Assembly: GCA_963931085.1 (NCBI GenBank)
Contig: OZ006973.1
Location: forward strand, 620,001 to 684,000
Direction: 5' to 3'
Origin: UMGS1994 sp944386155
GTDB lineage: Bacteria; Bacillota; Clostridia; TANB77; CAG-508
DNA length: 64,000 bases
In this document: piece by piece, positions 36,562-45,565 of the stretch
Position numbering within the stretch: position 1 is the stretch's first letter
Layout of the letters: every line of letters begins with the position of its first letter
The notes under the pieces: generated by a model
Database searches by the model: none
Told to the model about the DNA's origin: nothing
The model's input: the letters and a program-made list of their open reading frames with translations, nothing else
Program-made: the position numbers and the translations under genes

Positions 36562-37950
36562 ATAGAAGATTATATTGATTCAAAAAAAGAAGAGATTATA
36601 AAAGAAGTTTGCGAAATTGTTAAAATTCCAAGTGTCAATGAGATATCTAATGATTCAAGTAAACCATTTGGTGAAAATGTAAATAAAGCTTTAGAACATT
36701 TTTTAAAACTTGGTGAAAGACTTGGATTTAGAACAAAAAATATTGATGGATATTGTGGGTATGTAGAATTTGGAGAAGGGGATGAACTTCTTGGTATTAT
36801 AGGACATTTAGATGTAGTTCCAGCAGGAGATGGATGGACGCACAAACCTTTTGATCCAGAGATTTCAGGTGGAAAAATATATGGAAGAGGAACAACTGAT
36901 GATAAAGGTCCTGTAATTGCTTCACTATACGCGATGAAAGCTGTAAAAGAGTTATTTAATGTAAATAAAAGAGTAAGACTAATAGTAGGACTTAATGAAG
37001 AAAATGATTGGGAATGTATTAAGCATTATAAAAAAGTAGAAGAGATGCCAACTATTGGTTTTAGCCCAGATGCTGATTTTCCATGTATATATGCAGAAAA
37101 AGGATTACTAAGTGTATATATTAGTAAAGAGCTAGATGAGAATGAAAATATTAAGATAGAAAATATAGATACAAAAAACAATGCTATAAATGTAGTTCCA
37201 AAGTATTGTAGTATTAGTATAGAAATAAAAGATAAGTCATTATTAGACAAAATAAATAGTGATATATTAGAAATTGCAAAAGAAAAAAGTTTTGAGATAA
37301 AAACTAATGTTAAAGAAAAAAGTTTAAAAATAGAATCATTTGGAAAAGCTGCACATGCAGCTCATCCTGAACTTGGAATAAATGCTATTAGTAGATTAGT
37401 ATTAGTACTTAACAAAGCTTTTAAATTAAACAATATAAATAATGATTTTATAAAGTTACTAAGTGATAAAATTAATTTAGAAACTGACGGAAAAAGTCTA
37501 GGGATAAACTTTAAAGATGAAATGGGAGAGTTAACTTTAAACTTAGCAAGGTTATATATAGAGGATAATAAAATCATAGCAGGTGCTAATTTAAGAGTAC
37601 CAGTAACTATAAATATAGATGATGTAGAAAATGAAATTAAAAAGTCTTTATCTTTTGATAATGTAAAAGTTTTATTTAAAGATAGGAAAGATTCATTATA
37701 TATTCCAAAAGAAGATGAATTAGTCAAAAAGTTATGCAAAATTTATAATGATTATTATGGAAAAAACGAGGAGCCACTAGCGATAGGTGGAGCGACATAC
37801 GCAAGAGCTTTTAAAAATTGCGTATCTTTTGGAGCTATGATGCCAAATGAAGAAGATATGTGTCATAAGGCAGATGAATTTATTAAAATAGATTATTTAA
37901 TAGATTCATGTAAGATATATGCAAAAGCAATTTATGAACTTGCTAAATAA
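36562..37950 (+). CDS. M20-family dipeptidase (PepV-like), apparent ATA start
   Basis: Zinc dipeptidase. Homology runs well upstream of the first ATG (36934): EDYIDSKKEEIIKEVCEI and KIPSVN, then metal motifs GHLDVVPAGDGW, GRGTTDDKGP, NEENDWE, and C-terminal MCHKADEF. The only start fitting the ribosome site AAAAGGAGG (36545-36553) is ATA at 36562, 8 bases on; there is no in-frame ATG, GTG or TTG between. The product is 462 residues, normal for PepV. Either a rare AUA start or a base error. A S66 peptidase follows 24 bases later, suggesting a peptide/cell-wall degradation operon. Confidence 0.88.
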   Translation: MEDYIDSKKEEIIKEVCEIVKIPSVNEISNDSSKPFGENVNKALEHFLKLGERLGFRTKNIDGYCGYVEFGEGDELLGIIGHLDVVPAGDGWTHKPFDPEISGGKIYGRGTTDDKGPVIASLYAMKAVKELFNVNKRVRLIVGLNEENDWECIKHYKKVEEMPTIGFSPDADFPCIYAEKGLLSVYISKELDENENIKIENIDTKNNAINVVPKYCSISIEIKDKSLLDKINSDILEIAKEKSFEIKTNVKEKSLKIESFGKAAHAAHPELGINAISRLVLVLNKAFKLNNINNDFIKLLSDKINLETDGKSLGINFKDEMGELTLNLARLYIEDNKIIAGANLRVPVTINIDDVENEIKKSLSFDNVKVLFKDRKDSLYIPKEDELVKKLCKIYNDYYGKNEEPLAIGGATYARAFKNCVSFGAMMPNEEDMCHKADEFIKIDYLIDSCKIYAKAIYELAK

Positions 37951-37974
37951 AAATATTAAAAGGAGCTGAAGTAA

Positions 37975-39021
37975 ATGAGATATCCTGATGATTTAAAAAC
38001 AGGTGATACAATCGGAATTACTGCACCATCAGCAGGTATAATAAAAGAAAATAAAATATTAAGATTAGAAAATGCCAAGAAAAACTTAAAAAATCTAGGT
38101 TATAAATGTATTGAAACAGATAATGTTAGAAAAGATGAATTCGGAAGAAGTTCTGATGCTAAAACAAGAGCAAAAGAATTTATGGAACTATGGAATAATA
38201 AAGACGTAAAAGCTATTATATCAGCAGAAGGTGGAGACTTCATGTGTGAAATGATAGATAATTTAGATTTTGAAGAAATTAAAAAATTAAAATCTACATG
38301 GTTTCAAGGATATTCTGATAATACATATTTAAGTTTTTTACTTACTACAATTTGTGATATTGCAACTATATATGGATCAAATATAAAATCATATGGGATG
38401 CAAAAACCAGGAAGAGACTTACTTGATTCAATCAAACTAATGAATGGAGAAGAAATAGAACAAAAAAGTTTTGAAAAATATGAGGAAAATTGGCTTGAGA
38501 AAATAATTAAAGGCGAAGTTTCAGACGATGAAGAAGATCCATATGCAGGTTATAACTTAGTAAATAAAGTAGAATGGAAAAATTTAAAAGGTGAAGAAAA
38601 TATTACTATTAAAGGAAGAGCTTTAGGTGGATGTTTTGATATAATAACAAATATTATAGGAACAAAATATGATAAAATCTCTGAATTTATTGAAAAATAT
38701 AAAGATGATGGCATAGTATGGTTTTTAGAAGTTTTTGAAATGAGTACTCCACAACTTTTCTGCAATTTATGGAAAATGAAAAATGCAGGATATTTCAAAT
38801 ACTGTAATGGAATTGTTTTTGGAAGATCAATATTACTTAGAGAAGATTATGGAATAGATATGAAAAAAACTCTATTAGATTCTTTAAGTTCTTTAGATAT
38901 CCCAGTTATATATGATGCAGATATTGGACACTTAGATCCAACAGTAAATATTATAAATGGATCAATTATAGAAATTAAATCTGAAAATGGAAAAGGTTCA
39001 GTTAAGAATTATTTTAAATAA
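37975..39021 (+). CDS. S66-family peptidase (LD-carboxypeptidase/MccF-like)
   Basis: 348 residues. Ser nucleophile in FQGYSDNTYLSFLL, Glu in IVWFLEVFEMST, His in DADIGHLDPTVN give the S66 catalytic triad; N-terminal KTGDTIGITAPSAG is characteristic. Enzymes of this family trim murein tetrapeptides or cleave microcin C-type compounds. It has GGAGC before ATG and follows the M20 dipeptidase. Confidence 0.93.
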   Translation: MRYPDDLKTGDTIGITAPSAGIIKENKILRLENAKKNLKNLGYKCIETDNVRKDEFGRSSDAKTRAKEFMELWNNKDVKAIISAEGGDFMCEMIDNLDFEEIKKLKSTWFQGYSDNTYLSFLLTTICDIATIYGSNIKSYGMQKPGRDLLDSIKLMNGEEIEQKSFEKYEENWLEKIIKGEVSDDEEDPYAGYNLVNKVEWKNLKGEENITIKGRALGGCFDIITNIIGTKYDKISEFIEKYKDDGIVWFLEVFEMSTPQLFCNLWKMKNAGYFKYCNGIVFGRSILLREDYGIDMKKTLLDSLSSLDIPVIYDADIGHLDPTVNIINGSIIEIKSENGKGSVKNYFK

Positions 39022-39139
39022 ATTTTTGATTGAAATAATAAAAGAATTTAAATTAAAGTAGAGTAATTAAAACAAATATAAATAAAAAAATATATATAAA
39101 AATAAATACATATATAAATATAAAAGTAAATATTAATAT

Positions 39140-39184
39140 AAAAATAAAAAGGGATGGGGACTAGCTGCTAAGCTAGTCCCCTTT
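39140..39184 (-). terminator. GC-rich terminator of the foreign-looking gene
   Basis: Perfect 11-bp stem GGGGACTAGCT / AGCTAGTCCCC with a 4-base loop, followed on the minus strand by ATCCCTTTTTATTTTT. It is strikingly GC-rich for this window. A short T run on the other side may allow weak plus-strand termination. Confidence 0.85.
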
Positions 39185-39191
39185 GGTTCCT

Positions 39192-39908
39192 TCAACCGAT
39201 CCTGCGCCCGGGAAACTCGATGATGTCCCCGTTATTGTGCTCGGAGCGACCATTGGAACGTGTCCTAGGTGCATCCTCGCGACGGCAGTAACGACCTACG
39301 TACTTGCGATTGGTGCGAACCTGCTTGGAGCTTTCCATCGACTTATAAAAAGCCATAGACACTTTGTAGCATCCGAGATGGATCGCATAAGCGACAGCTG
39401 CCCCAATCATGAAGACGACGTGGATGATACCATTGAAGATTACCTCTCCAACGGATACGAAAAAGCCGAGGGACTTGTACATACCGAAAATGGCAAACCC
39501 CATAAGTACGAATACCACGAGGCTGATTCCCATCACAGTAAAGTCGACATAGTTTTTAGCAGCAAAAGCGATAACAGGATCTTCGCTTTCACGAAGAACT
39601 TTGCGTTCTTCAGTCAAAGTTTCAACCCGTGCATCAGCTTCGTCAGCGTCATTACGATATGTCGGAATGTGAGGGTACATGCTTGCCATCTCGTTGTTGT
39701 AATCCCGATTGCTTTCTTCATCCCGAATCTGCATGTAGTAGTAGACCATCTTTGCCTGAGTAGAGGCCATCTTGAACCCAAACTCAAGACCCCTAAAGGC
39801 CAATGTCCCCATCAGCACCAGAATGCTGATTATGACGAGAAGCCGAGTGGCCACCCGCTGATACTTCCTGAACTTACGATTACGGATTTCCTTCTTGTTG
39901 TGTGCCAT
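39192..39908 (-). CDS. GC-rich foreign-looking membrane protein
   Basis: 238 residues, basic N-terminus, helix about 22-42 (LLVIISILVLMGTLAF), a soluble segment, two more helices about 118-140 and 150-172, and a basic, Arg-rich C-terminus. I do not recognise the family. Composition is unlike everything else: 36 of 60 bases are G/C in 39241-39300. Arg is mostly CGN, including five in-frame CGG codons (QRVATRL carries two), which native genes lack. Ribosome site AGGAGG before ATG. It has its own terminator. Probably acquired recently from a GC-richer source, or assembled from one. Confidence 0.75.
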   Translation of the reverse strand: MAHNKKEIRNRKFRKYQRVATRLLVIISILVLMGTLAFRGLEFGFKMASTQAKMVYYYMQIRDEESNRDYNNEMASMYPHIPTYRNDADEADARVETLTEERKVLRESEDPVIAFAAKNYVDFTVMGISLVVFVLMGFAIFGMYKSLGFFVSVGEVIFNGIIHVVFMIGAAVAYAIHLGCYKVSMAFYKSMESSKQVRTNRKYVGRYCRREDAPRTRSNGRSEHNNGDIIEFPGRRIG

Positions 39909-40097
39909 TGTTGTTTACCTCCTGTTTTGTTTGTGGTTTGCTTGTGGTTTGTTTGTTCAGATCATGATAAAAGTACATACTATAATTATACTATAAAATA
40001 AAAAAACTGGAAACAGTGTAAAATAATTGTTAATAAAATGAAATATTGAAACAATAAAAAATGAAGACAAATAATTTAAAAATCATCTTAAAATAAA

Positions 40098-40126
40098 TTG
40101 ACAAAAAGAATTTTATAATAGATAAT
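40098..40126 (+). promoter_or_regulatory. promoter of glgP
   Basis: TTGACA (40098-40103), 17-base spacer, GATAAT (40121-40126). Confidence 0.6.
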
Positions 40127-40185
40127 TATAATATATGTTATGAGATTTATACAAAAGAAATTTAGAAAAACGCGGAGGATAAATT

Positions 40186-42753
40186 ATGTATATATTCAAT
40201 AGAATTACAGTAGTACCACAATTACCAAAGAGAATTGAAAAGCTTTCAGAAATAGCTAATAACCTTTGGTGGTCATGGAATACAGAGTTTTTAAAACTTT
40301 TTAAAATGATTGATTTAGATTTATGGGAAAGTATAGATAAAAATCCAACTAAATTTTTAAAATTAGTAAATCAAGAGAAAATCGAAAAAATGGCAACAGA
40401 CACAGAATTTTTAAAAGCTTATGATAAAGTGGTATGTAATTATGATAGCTACATCTATAGTAAGGATACATGGTTTGCAAAAAAACATCCAAACAATAAA
40501 AAAGACACAATTGCATACTTTTCTGCTGAATATGGATTAGATGAAATACTTCCTATATATTCAGGGGGACTTGGAATACTTTCAGGAGATCATCTAAAAG
40601 CTTCAAGTGATTTAGGTATACCATTAGTTGCAGTTGGACTTTTATATAAAAATGGTTATTTTAATCAAAGAATAAATGCTTATGGACACCAAGAATCTGA
40701 ATATCACAATATAGATTTATATAACTTGCCAATTAATCCTGTAAAAAATGATGTTGGTGAAGATTTAATAATTTCAATACCTTTACTTGCAAATACTTTA
40801 TATCTAAAAGTTTGGGAGATAAATGTAGGAAGAGTTAAATTATATTTAATGGATTCAGATATAGAGCAAAATATAGAAGAATATAAGAATATAACATTAA
40901 GACTATACGGTGGAGATAAAGAAATGAGAATAAGACAAGAGATTGTCTTAGGAATGGCTGGTGTTATATTACTTAAAATATTAGGATATAATCCTACAGT
41001 ATATCACATGAATGAAGGACATTCTTCTTTCTTAACACTTCAATTAATTAAAGATGTTATGGAAGAAAAGAAAGTTTCATTTAATATAGCAAAAGAAATA
41101 GTAACTTCTAAAACAGTATTTACAACTCATACTCCAGTTCCAGCAGGAAATGATATTTTTGATATAAGTTTAATGGATAAATATTTTGATGGAATTTGGG
41201 ATGAATTTGGAATTACTAGAGAAGAATTTTTAAAATTAGGAATGAGAGAACAGGAAGAATTAGAATCTGGATTTAATATGGGTATGCTTGCATTAAGAAT
41301 TGCAGGAAAGAAAAACGGAGTAAGTAAACTTCATGGTGCAGTATCAAGAGAATTATTCTCAGATGTATGGCCAGAGATTGCTCCAAATGAATCACCAATA
41401 ACTTATGTAACAAATGGTATTCATACTTGTACTTGGCTTGCGCCTAATATTAAAGAATTATACAATGAATATTTAACTCCATATTGGCAAGAAAATATTC
41501 ATGATAATAATACATGGAAAAAAATTAATTCTATTCCAGATAAGAGATTATGGGATGAACATGTAAAAAGAAAAGAAAAATTAATAAAGCTTGTAAAAGA
41601 TAATATAACTGCAAGATTTAGAAAAAGCGGATATGGATATGAACAAATAGCAGAAATTACTTCTAAACTAAATCCAAATGCACTAACAATTGGTTTTGCA
41701 AGAAGATTTGCTACATATAAAAGAGCAACACTTATATTTAGTGATATAGAAAGATTAACTCAAATCATGAATGATAAAGACAGACCAGTTCAACTAATTT
41801 TTGCAGGAAAAGCACATCCTGCAGATACAGAAGGTCAAGATTTAATTAAACAAATTCATGAGATTTCTATGATGCCTCAATTTAAAGGAAAAATATTTAT
41901 ACTTGAAAATTACAATATTGGAATGGCAAGATATTTAATAAGTGGTGTTGATGTATGGCTTAATAATCCAAGAAGACCAATGGAAGCTTCAGGAACTTCT
42001 GGAGAAAAAGCTTCTGTTAATGGTGTAATAAACTTTAGTGTACTAGATGGTTGGTGGGCTGAAGGATATACAGGTACTAATGGATGGTCTATTGGAACTA
42101 ATGCGACTTATGAATCATATGAAATACAAGATAAAGCAGATAGTAATAGTATTTATAATACTTTAGAAAATAAAATAATTCCAACATATTATGCTAAGAA
42201 AGATGAAGATGGAGTTTCTAAAGAGTGGGTTAAAATAATGAAAAATTCTATAATTACTACAGGTGGAAATTATAGTACTGCTAGAATGCTTGTAGATTAT
42301 ACAGAGAAATTATATTTACCACTTTGTGATGAATATAATGAAAACTTTACTGATTTAAATAAAGTAATGGATTTCTACAAATGGAAAAAAGCTTGCAAAG
42401 AGAGATGGAATGAGATAGAAATTTCTCAAGAAAATAATATTGATAATGTTAAGTTAAATGCAGGAGATACAATAAATGTATCTTGCTATGTAAAACTTCC
42501 AAACTTTAATCCAGATAATGTTTCTGTACAAGTATATTATGGTCAAATCTTAGAAAATGGAACAGTAAATAATATTAGTGTTACAGAAATGAAAAAGGTT
42601 GACAGTAAAGAAGAAAGTGATAAAATAAAATACGAGACAGACATAAAATTGACAACAGGTGGAAATTTTGGTTATACATTTAGAGTAATGCCAAAACATA
42701 ATATGCTTATAGATTCAGCTAATATGAATCTTATCAAATGGATGACTAAATAA
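40186..42753 (+). CDS. glgP: alpha-glucan (glycogen) phosphorylase
   Basis: Releases glucose-1-phosphate from storage glucan. 855 residues, the GT35 subclass with an N-terminal DUF3417 region (LSEIANNLWWSWN). Core motifs: AYFSAEYGLDEILPIYSGGLGILSG is split by the family signature EYGLDE, HMNEGHSSFL, and the PLP-lysine loop SGTSGEKASVNG. Ribosome site GCGGAGG. The C-terminal about 110 residues form a beta-rich extension common in this subclass. No other glycogen gene nearby; pyk follows under its own promoter. Confidence 0.95.
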   Translation: MYIFNRITVVPQLPKRIEKLSEIANNLWWSWNTEFLKLFKMIDLDLWESIDKNPTKFLKLVNQEKIEKMATDTEFLKAYDKVVCNYDSYIYSKDTWFAKKHPNNKKDTIAYFSAEYGLDEILPIYSGGLGILSGDHLKASSDLGIPLVAVGLLYKNGYFNQRINAYGHQESEYHNIDLYNLPINPVKNDVGEDLIISIPLLANTLYLKVWEINVGRVKLYLMDSDIEQNIEEYKNITLRLYGGDKEMRIRQEIVLGMAGVILLKILGYNPTVYHMNEGHSSFLTLQLIKDVMEEKKVSFNIAKEIVTSKTVFTTHTPVPAGNDIFDISLMDKYFDGIWDEFGITREEFLKLGMREQEELESGFNMGMLALRIAGKKNGVSKLHGAVSRELFSDVWPEIAPNESPITYVTNGIHTCTWLAPNIKELYNEYLTPYWQENIHDNNTWKKINSIPDKRLWDEHVKRKEKLIKLVKDNITARFRKSGYGYEQIAEITSKLNPNALTIGFARRFATYKRATLIFSDIERLTQIMNDKDRPVQLIFAGKAHPADTEGQDLIKQIHEISMMPQFKGKIFILENYNIGMARYLISGVDVWLNNPRRPMEASGTSGEKASVNGVINFSVLDGWWAEGYTGTNGWSIGTNATYESYEIQDKADSNSIYNTLENKIIPTYYAKKDEDGVSKEWVKIMKNSIITTGGNYSTARMLVDYTEKLYLPLCDEYNENFTDLNKVMDFYKWKKACKERWNEIEISQENNIDNVKLNAGDTINVSCYVKLPNFNPDNVSVQVYYGQILENGTVNNISVTEMKKVDSKEESDKIKYETDIKLTTGGNFGYTFRVMPKHNMLIDSANMNLIKWMTK

Positions 42754-42757
42754 TAAA

Positions 42758-42787
42758 ATAAAGAGTAGGTTTAAATCTACTCTTTAT
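42758..42787 (+). terminator. hairpin after glgP
   Basis: ATAAAGAGTAG / CTACTCTTTAT, 11 bp, with little T tract after it; probably a weak terminator. Confidence 0.55.
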
Positions 42788-42847
42788 AAATTGTATATGT
42801 ATATGATTTAAATAGACAACATATTTAAAGAAAATATTACAAAAATC

Positions 42848-42876
42848 TTGTCTATTTATTTATTTTCTGCTATAAT
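42848..42876 (+). promoter_or_regulatory. promoter of pyk
   Basis: TTGTCT (42848-42853), 17-base spacer ending TGC, TATAAT (42871-42876). Confidence 0.75.
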
Positions 42877-42947
42877 ACCTAGTGCGTGATGCATAAAATA
42901 GTAAAAAAGGTTTATAATAAAATTTAATATAGAAAGAGGAATGTAAA

Positions 42948-44393
42948 ATGAAATCAGATTTAAGAAAGACAAAAATCATTGGTACAATAGGACCAGCAAG
43001 CGACAGTGAAGAAATGCTTACAAAACTTATGAATGCAGGTCTAAATGTTTGCAGAATTAACTTTTCACATGGCGGTTATGAAGAAAATGCAGAAAAAATT
43101 GAAACAATAAAGAGATGTAGAGAAAAACTTAACTTACCTATAGCAATGGCTCTTGATACAAAAGGACCAGAAATAAGAACAGGTAAATTAGAATCAGGAG
43201 ACGAAAAAGTTACAATAGAAAAAGGACAAGAATTTACATTTGTTCATGATGATATAATAGGAAATAACACAAAAACAACATTAAGCTATAAAGAATTATA
43301 CAAAGATGTAAAACCAGGTTCAACAATATTAGTTGATGATGGAGCAATAGAATTCAAAGTAAAAGAAATAAATGGACAAGATATTGTTTGTATAGCTCAA
43401 AACACAGGAAAATTAGGATCAAGAAAAACAATGAATATTCCTGGTGTTGTAGTTGAATTACCAGCTTTAGGTGAAAAAGATATTGATGATATTACAAAAG
43501 GTGTAAAAGCTGGTTTTGATTATATTTTTGCTTCATTTATAAGAAGACCAGATGATGTTAGAAAAATAAGAAAATTATTAGATGATAATGGTGGACAAGA
43601 TATAAAAATTATTTCAAAAATAGAAAGCCAAGAAGGTGTAGAAAATATTGAAGAAATACTTAAACTTTCAGATGGTATAATGGTAGCTCGTGGAGATATG
43701 GGTGTTGAAATACCAATGGAAGATGTTCCAGTTGTACAAAAAAGATTTATCAGATTATGTAATAATACTGGTAAACCAGTTATTACAGCTACACAAATGC
43801 TTGAGTCAATGACACACAATCCAAGACCAACAAGAGCAGAAGTTAGCGATGTTGCAAATGCTGTATATGATAGAAGTAGTTGTATAATGCTTTCAGGAGA
43901 ATGTGCAAGTGGTGAATATCCAGTTGAATGTGTTGAAGCAATGTCAACAATAGCAAAACATATTGAGAAAAATATTAAATATTGGAAGAGATTTGATAAC
44001 AGAGTATTAGAACTTGATAAAAACGATTTAGAATTTAATGTAGCTTACACAGCAGGAAAGACTGCTAGAAATATGATGGCTGATGCAATAGTTGCATATA
44101 CTCATACAGGAAGAACAGCTAATCTTTTATCTGCAATAGGACCTGCTTGCCCAATATTAGTAGTAACAGATAATGAAAAAGTTTATAATCAATTATCAAT
44201 TGTATGGAACGTGTTCCCAGTATTAATTAAAGATGAAACAAATATTGATTTAATAATCGAAAAAGGAATCGAAAAACATAAAGAATTAGGAAACTTAGAA
44301 GCAGGAGATTCTGTAATTCTTGCAGGTGGAAGCAAAGTATTACCAGATTATCCAGCAAGCAAAGTATTTGGTGGATACTTAAAAATACAATAA
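42948..44393 (+). CDS. pyk: pyruvate kinase
   Basis: Last ATP-forming step of glycolysis. 481 residues: barrel with KIIGTIGPASDSEEML, NFSHGGYEENAE, TKGPEIRTG, the KIESQEGVENIEEI catalytic Lys/Glu block, MVARGDMGVEIP and TATQMLESM; B domain between; C-terminal PK_C domain. It lacks the extra C-terminal PEP-utiliser domain seen in some Firmicutes. AGAGGA before ATG, own promoter and terminator. Confidence 0.98.
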   Translation: MKSDLRKTKIIGTIGPASDSEEMLTKLMNAGLNVCRINFSHGGYEENAEKIETIKRCREKLNLPIAMALDTKGPEIRTGKLESGDEKVTIEKGQEFTFVHDDIIGNNTKTTLSYKELYKDVKPGSTILVDDGAIEFKVKEINGQDIVCIAQNTGKLGSRKTMNIPGVVVELPALGEKDIDDITKGVKAGFDYIFASFIRRPDDVRKIRKLLDDNGGQDIKIISKIESQEGVENIEEILKLSDGIMVARGDMGVEIPMEDVPVVQKRFIRLCNNTGKPVITATQMLESMTHNPRPTRAEVSDVANAVYDRSSCIMLSGECASGEYPVECVEAMSTIAKHIEKNIKYWKRFDNRVLELDKNDLEFNVAYTAGKTARNMMADAIVAYTHTGRTANLLSAIGPACPILVVTDNEKVYNQLSIVWNVFPVLIKDETNIDLIIEKGIEKHKELGNLEAGDSVILAGGSKVLPDYPASKVFGGYLKIQ

Positions 44394-44433
44394 TAAAAAT
44401 TAAAAAAGCACAATACAAGTATATTTATAAATA

Positions 44434-44462
44434 AAGCGTCTCTTTTTAAGAGGCGTTTTTTC
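44434..44462 (+). terminator. terminator of pyk
   Basis: AAGCGTCTCTT / AAGAGGCGTTT stem with GU pairs, then TTTTTT. Confidence 0.85.
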
Positions 44463-44531
44463 TTTAAAAAATATAATAAAAATTAAGATTATTTTAATAC
44501 TAATAATATATATTATATTTTAAAGTATATA

Positions 44532-44560
44532 TTGTATAAAAAAACAATATATAATATAAT
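44532..44560 (+). promoter_or_regulatory. promoter of the BI-1 family gene
   Basis: TTGTAT (44532-44537), 17-base spacer, TATAAT (44555-44560). Confidence 0.65.
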
Positions 44561-44598
44561 ACTTAATGTAAAAATAAAAAAGAATAGGAGAGAAAATT

Positions 44599-45288
44599 AT
44601 GGAAGAATTTCAATATAATGAAGTAAATTCTGTTTCTGATACAGAAGTAAGAGGAGCTCTTTCAAAAACATTTTTATGGATGTTTTTAGGTGTTCTTGCA
44701 ACTGCGATAACAGCAGTTTACACATACTCAGCAGGAATTGCTGAAACAATGGCAGTAGATGGAACTTTTGCAATTATTTGTATAGCTCAAATTGCAATCG
44801 CATTAATTATGGGCTTTTTACTAAGAAAGTTGTCAGCTACTATGATAACAATATTATTTTTTGCATATTCAATGCTTACAGGTGTTACACTTTCAACAAT
44901 ATTTTATGTTTTTGAAATTTCATCAATAACAATAGCATTATTTGGATCAGCTGCTCTTTTTGGAGGACTTGCAATTTTAGGATATAATTCTAATAGAGAT
45001 GTAACAAGTCTTGGATCAATGCTTACAATTGGACTTGTAATAGGATTAATATTAAGTTTAATTAATTTGTTTTTAGGAAATCCATTACTTGATATTGCTC
45101 TAGATTGGGCAATACTTGCAATATTCTTAGGATTCACATATTATGATATGAATAATATTAAAATGTTTTTATCTTCAGGAATGGTAGATACAGAAAAGGT
45201 TTCAGTATATGGCGCTTTTCAATTATACTTAGATTTTATTAACATTTTCTTAAGAATATTATCAATATTTGGAGAAAGAAGAAATTAA
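44599..45288 (+). CDS. Bax inhibitor-1/YccA-family membrane protein
   Basis: 229 residues, seven predicted helices. N-terminal TFLWMFLGVLATAITA, middle AYSMLTGVTLSTIFYVF, and C-terminal FTYYDMNNIKMFL with YGAFQLYLDFINIFL are the family pattern; conserved acidic residues near the C-terminus are present. These proteins conduct Ca2+ in a pH-dependent way; bacterial role uncertain. Ribosome site TAGGAG. Own promoter and terminator. Confidence 0.93.
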   Translation: MEEFQYNEVNSVSDTEVRGALSKTFLWMFLGVLATAITAVYTYSAGIAETMAVDGTFAIICIAQIAIALIMGFLLRKLSATMITILFFAYSMLTGVTLSTIFYVFEISSITIALFGSAALFGGLAILGYNSNRDVTSLGSMLTIGLVIGLILSLINLFLGNPLLDIALDWAILAIFLGFTYYDMNNIKMFLSSGMVDTEKVSVYGAFQLYLDFINIFLRILSIFGERRN

Positions 45289-45377
45289 TAAAGTAAGACA
45301 TAATATGAAATAGAATTAAACTAAAAAAATAATAATTAAAAAACAACAAAATAATATTAATATTAATAAATAACATT

Positions 45378-45415
45378 AAAATCCTAGAAGGGAACTTTTA
45401 GGATTTTATTTTTTG
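45378..45415 (+). terminator. terminator of the BI-1 family gene
   Basis: AAAATCCTAGAAG / CTTTTAGGATTTT (13 bp, one GU), GGAA loop, then TATTTTTTG. The remaining gap to 45565 is AT-rich with short AATATTAATA repeats and no gene. Confidence 0.85.
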
Positions 45416-45565
45416 AATAAAAAACCAAAATATGATATATATTAATAGAAAATATATTAAAAACATTAAAATATTAATAATATTAATATTATTTAAAACA
45501 ACAATAATATTAATAATAAAAAGAAAAATAAATAGAAAATGAAATAAAAAAGAAAGAGGTATTTT

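Noticed and set aside
36934..37950. Shorter dipeptidase starting at ATG 36934
   Set aside because: It would lose the N-terminal metal-binding motifs GHLDVVPAGDGW and GRGTTDDKGP, which are encoded in frame upstream.
39183..40001. 272-codon plus-strand frame opposite the GC-rich minus-strand gene
   Set aside because: It lacks a ribosome site, has a protein-unlike composition, and is the mirror of the minus-strand gene, which has AGGAGG, membrane helices and a terminator.
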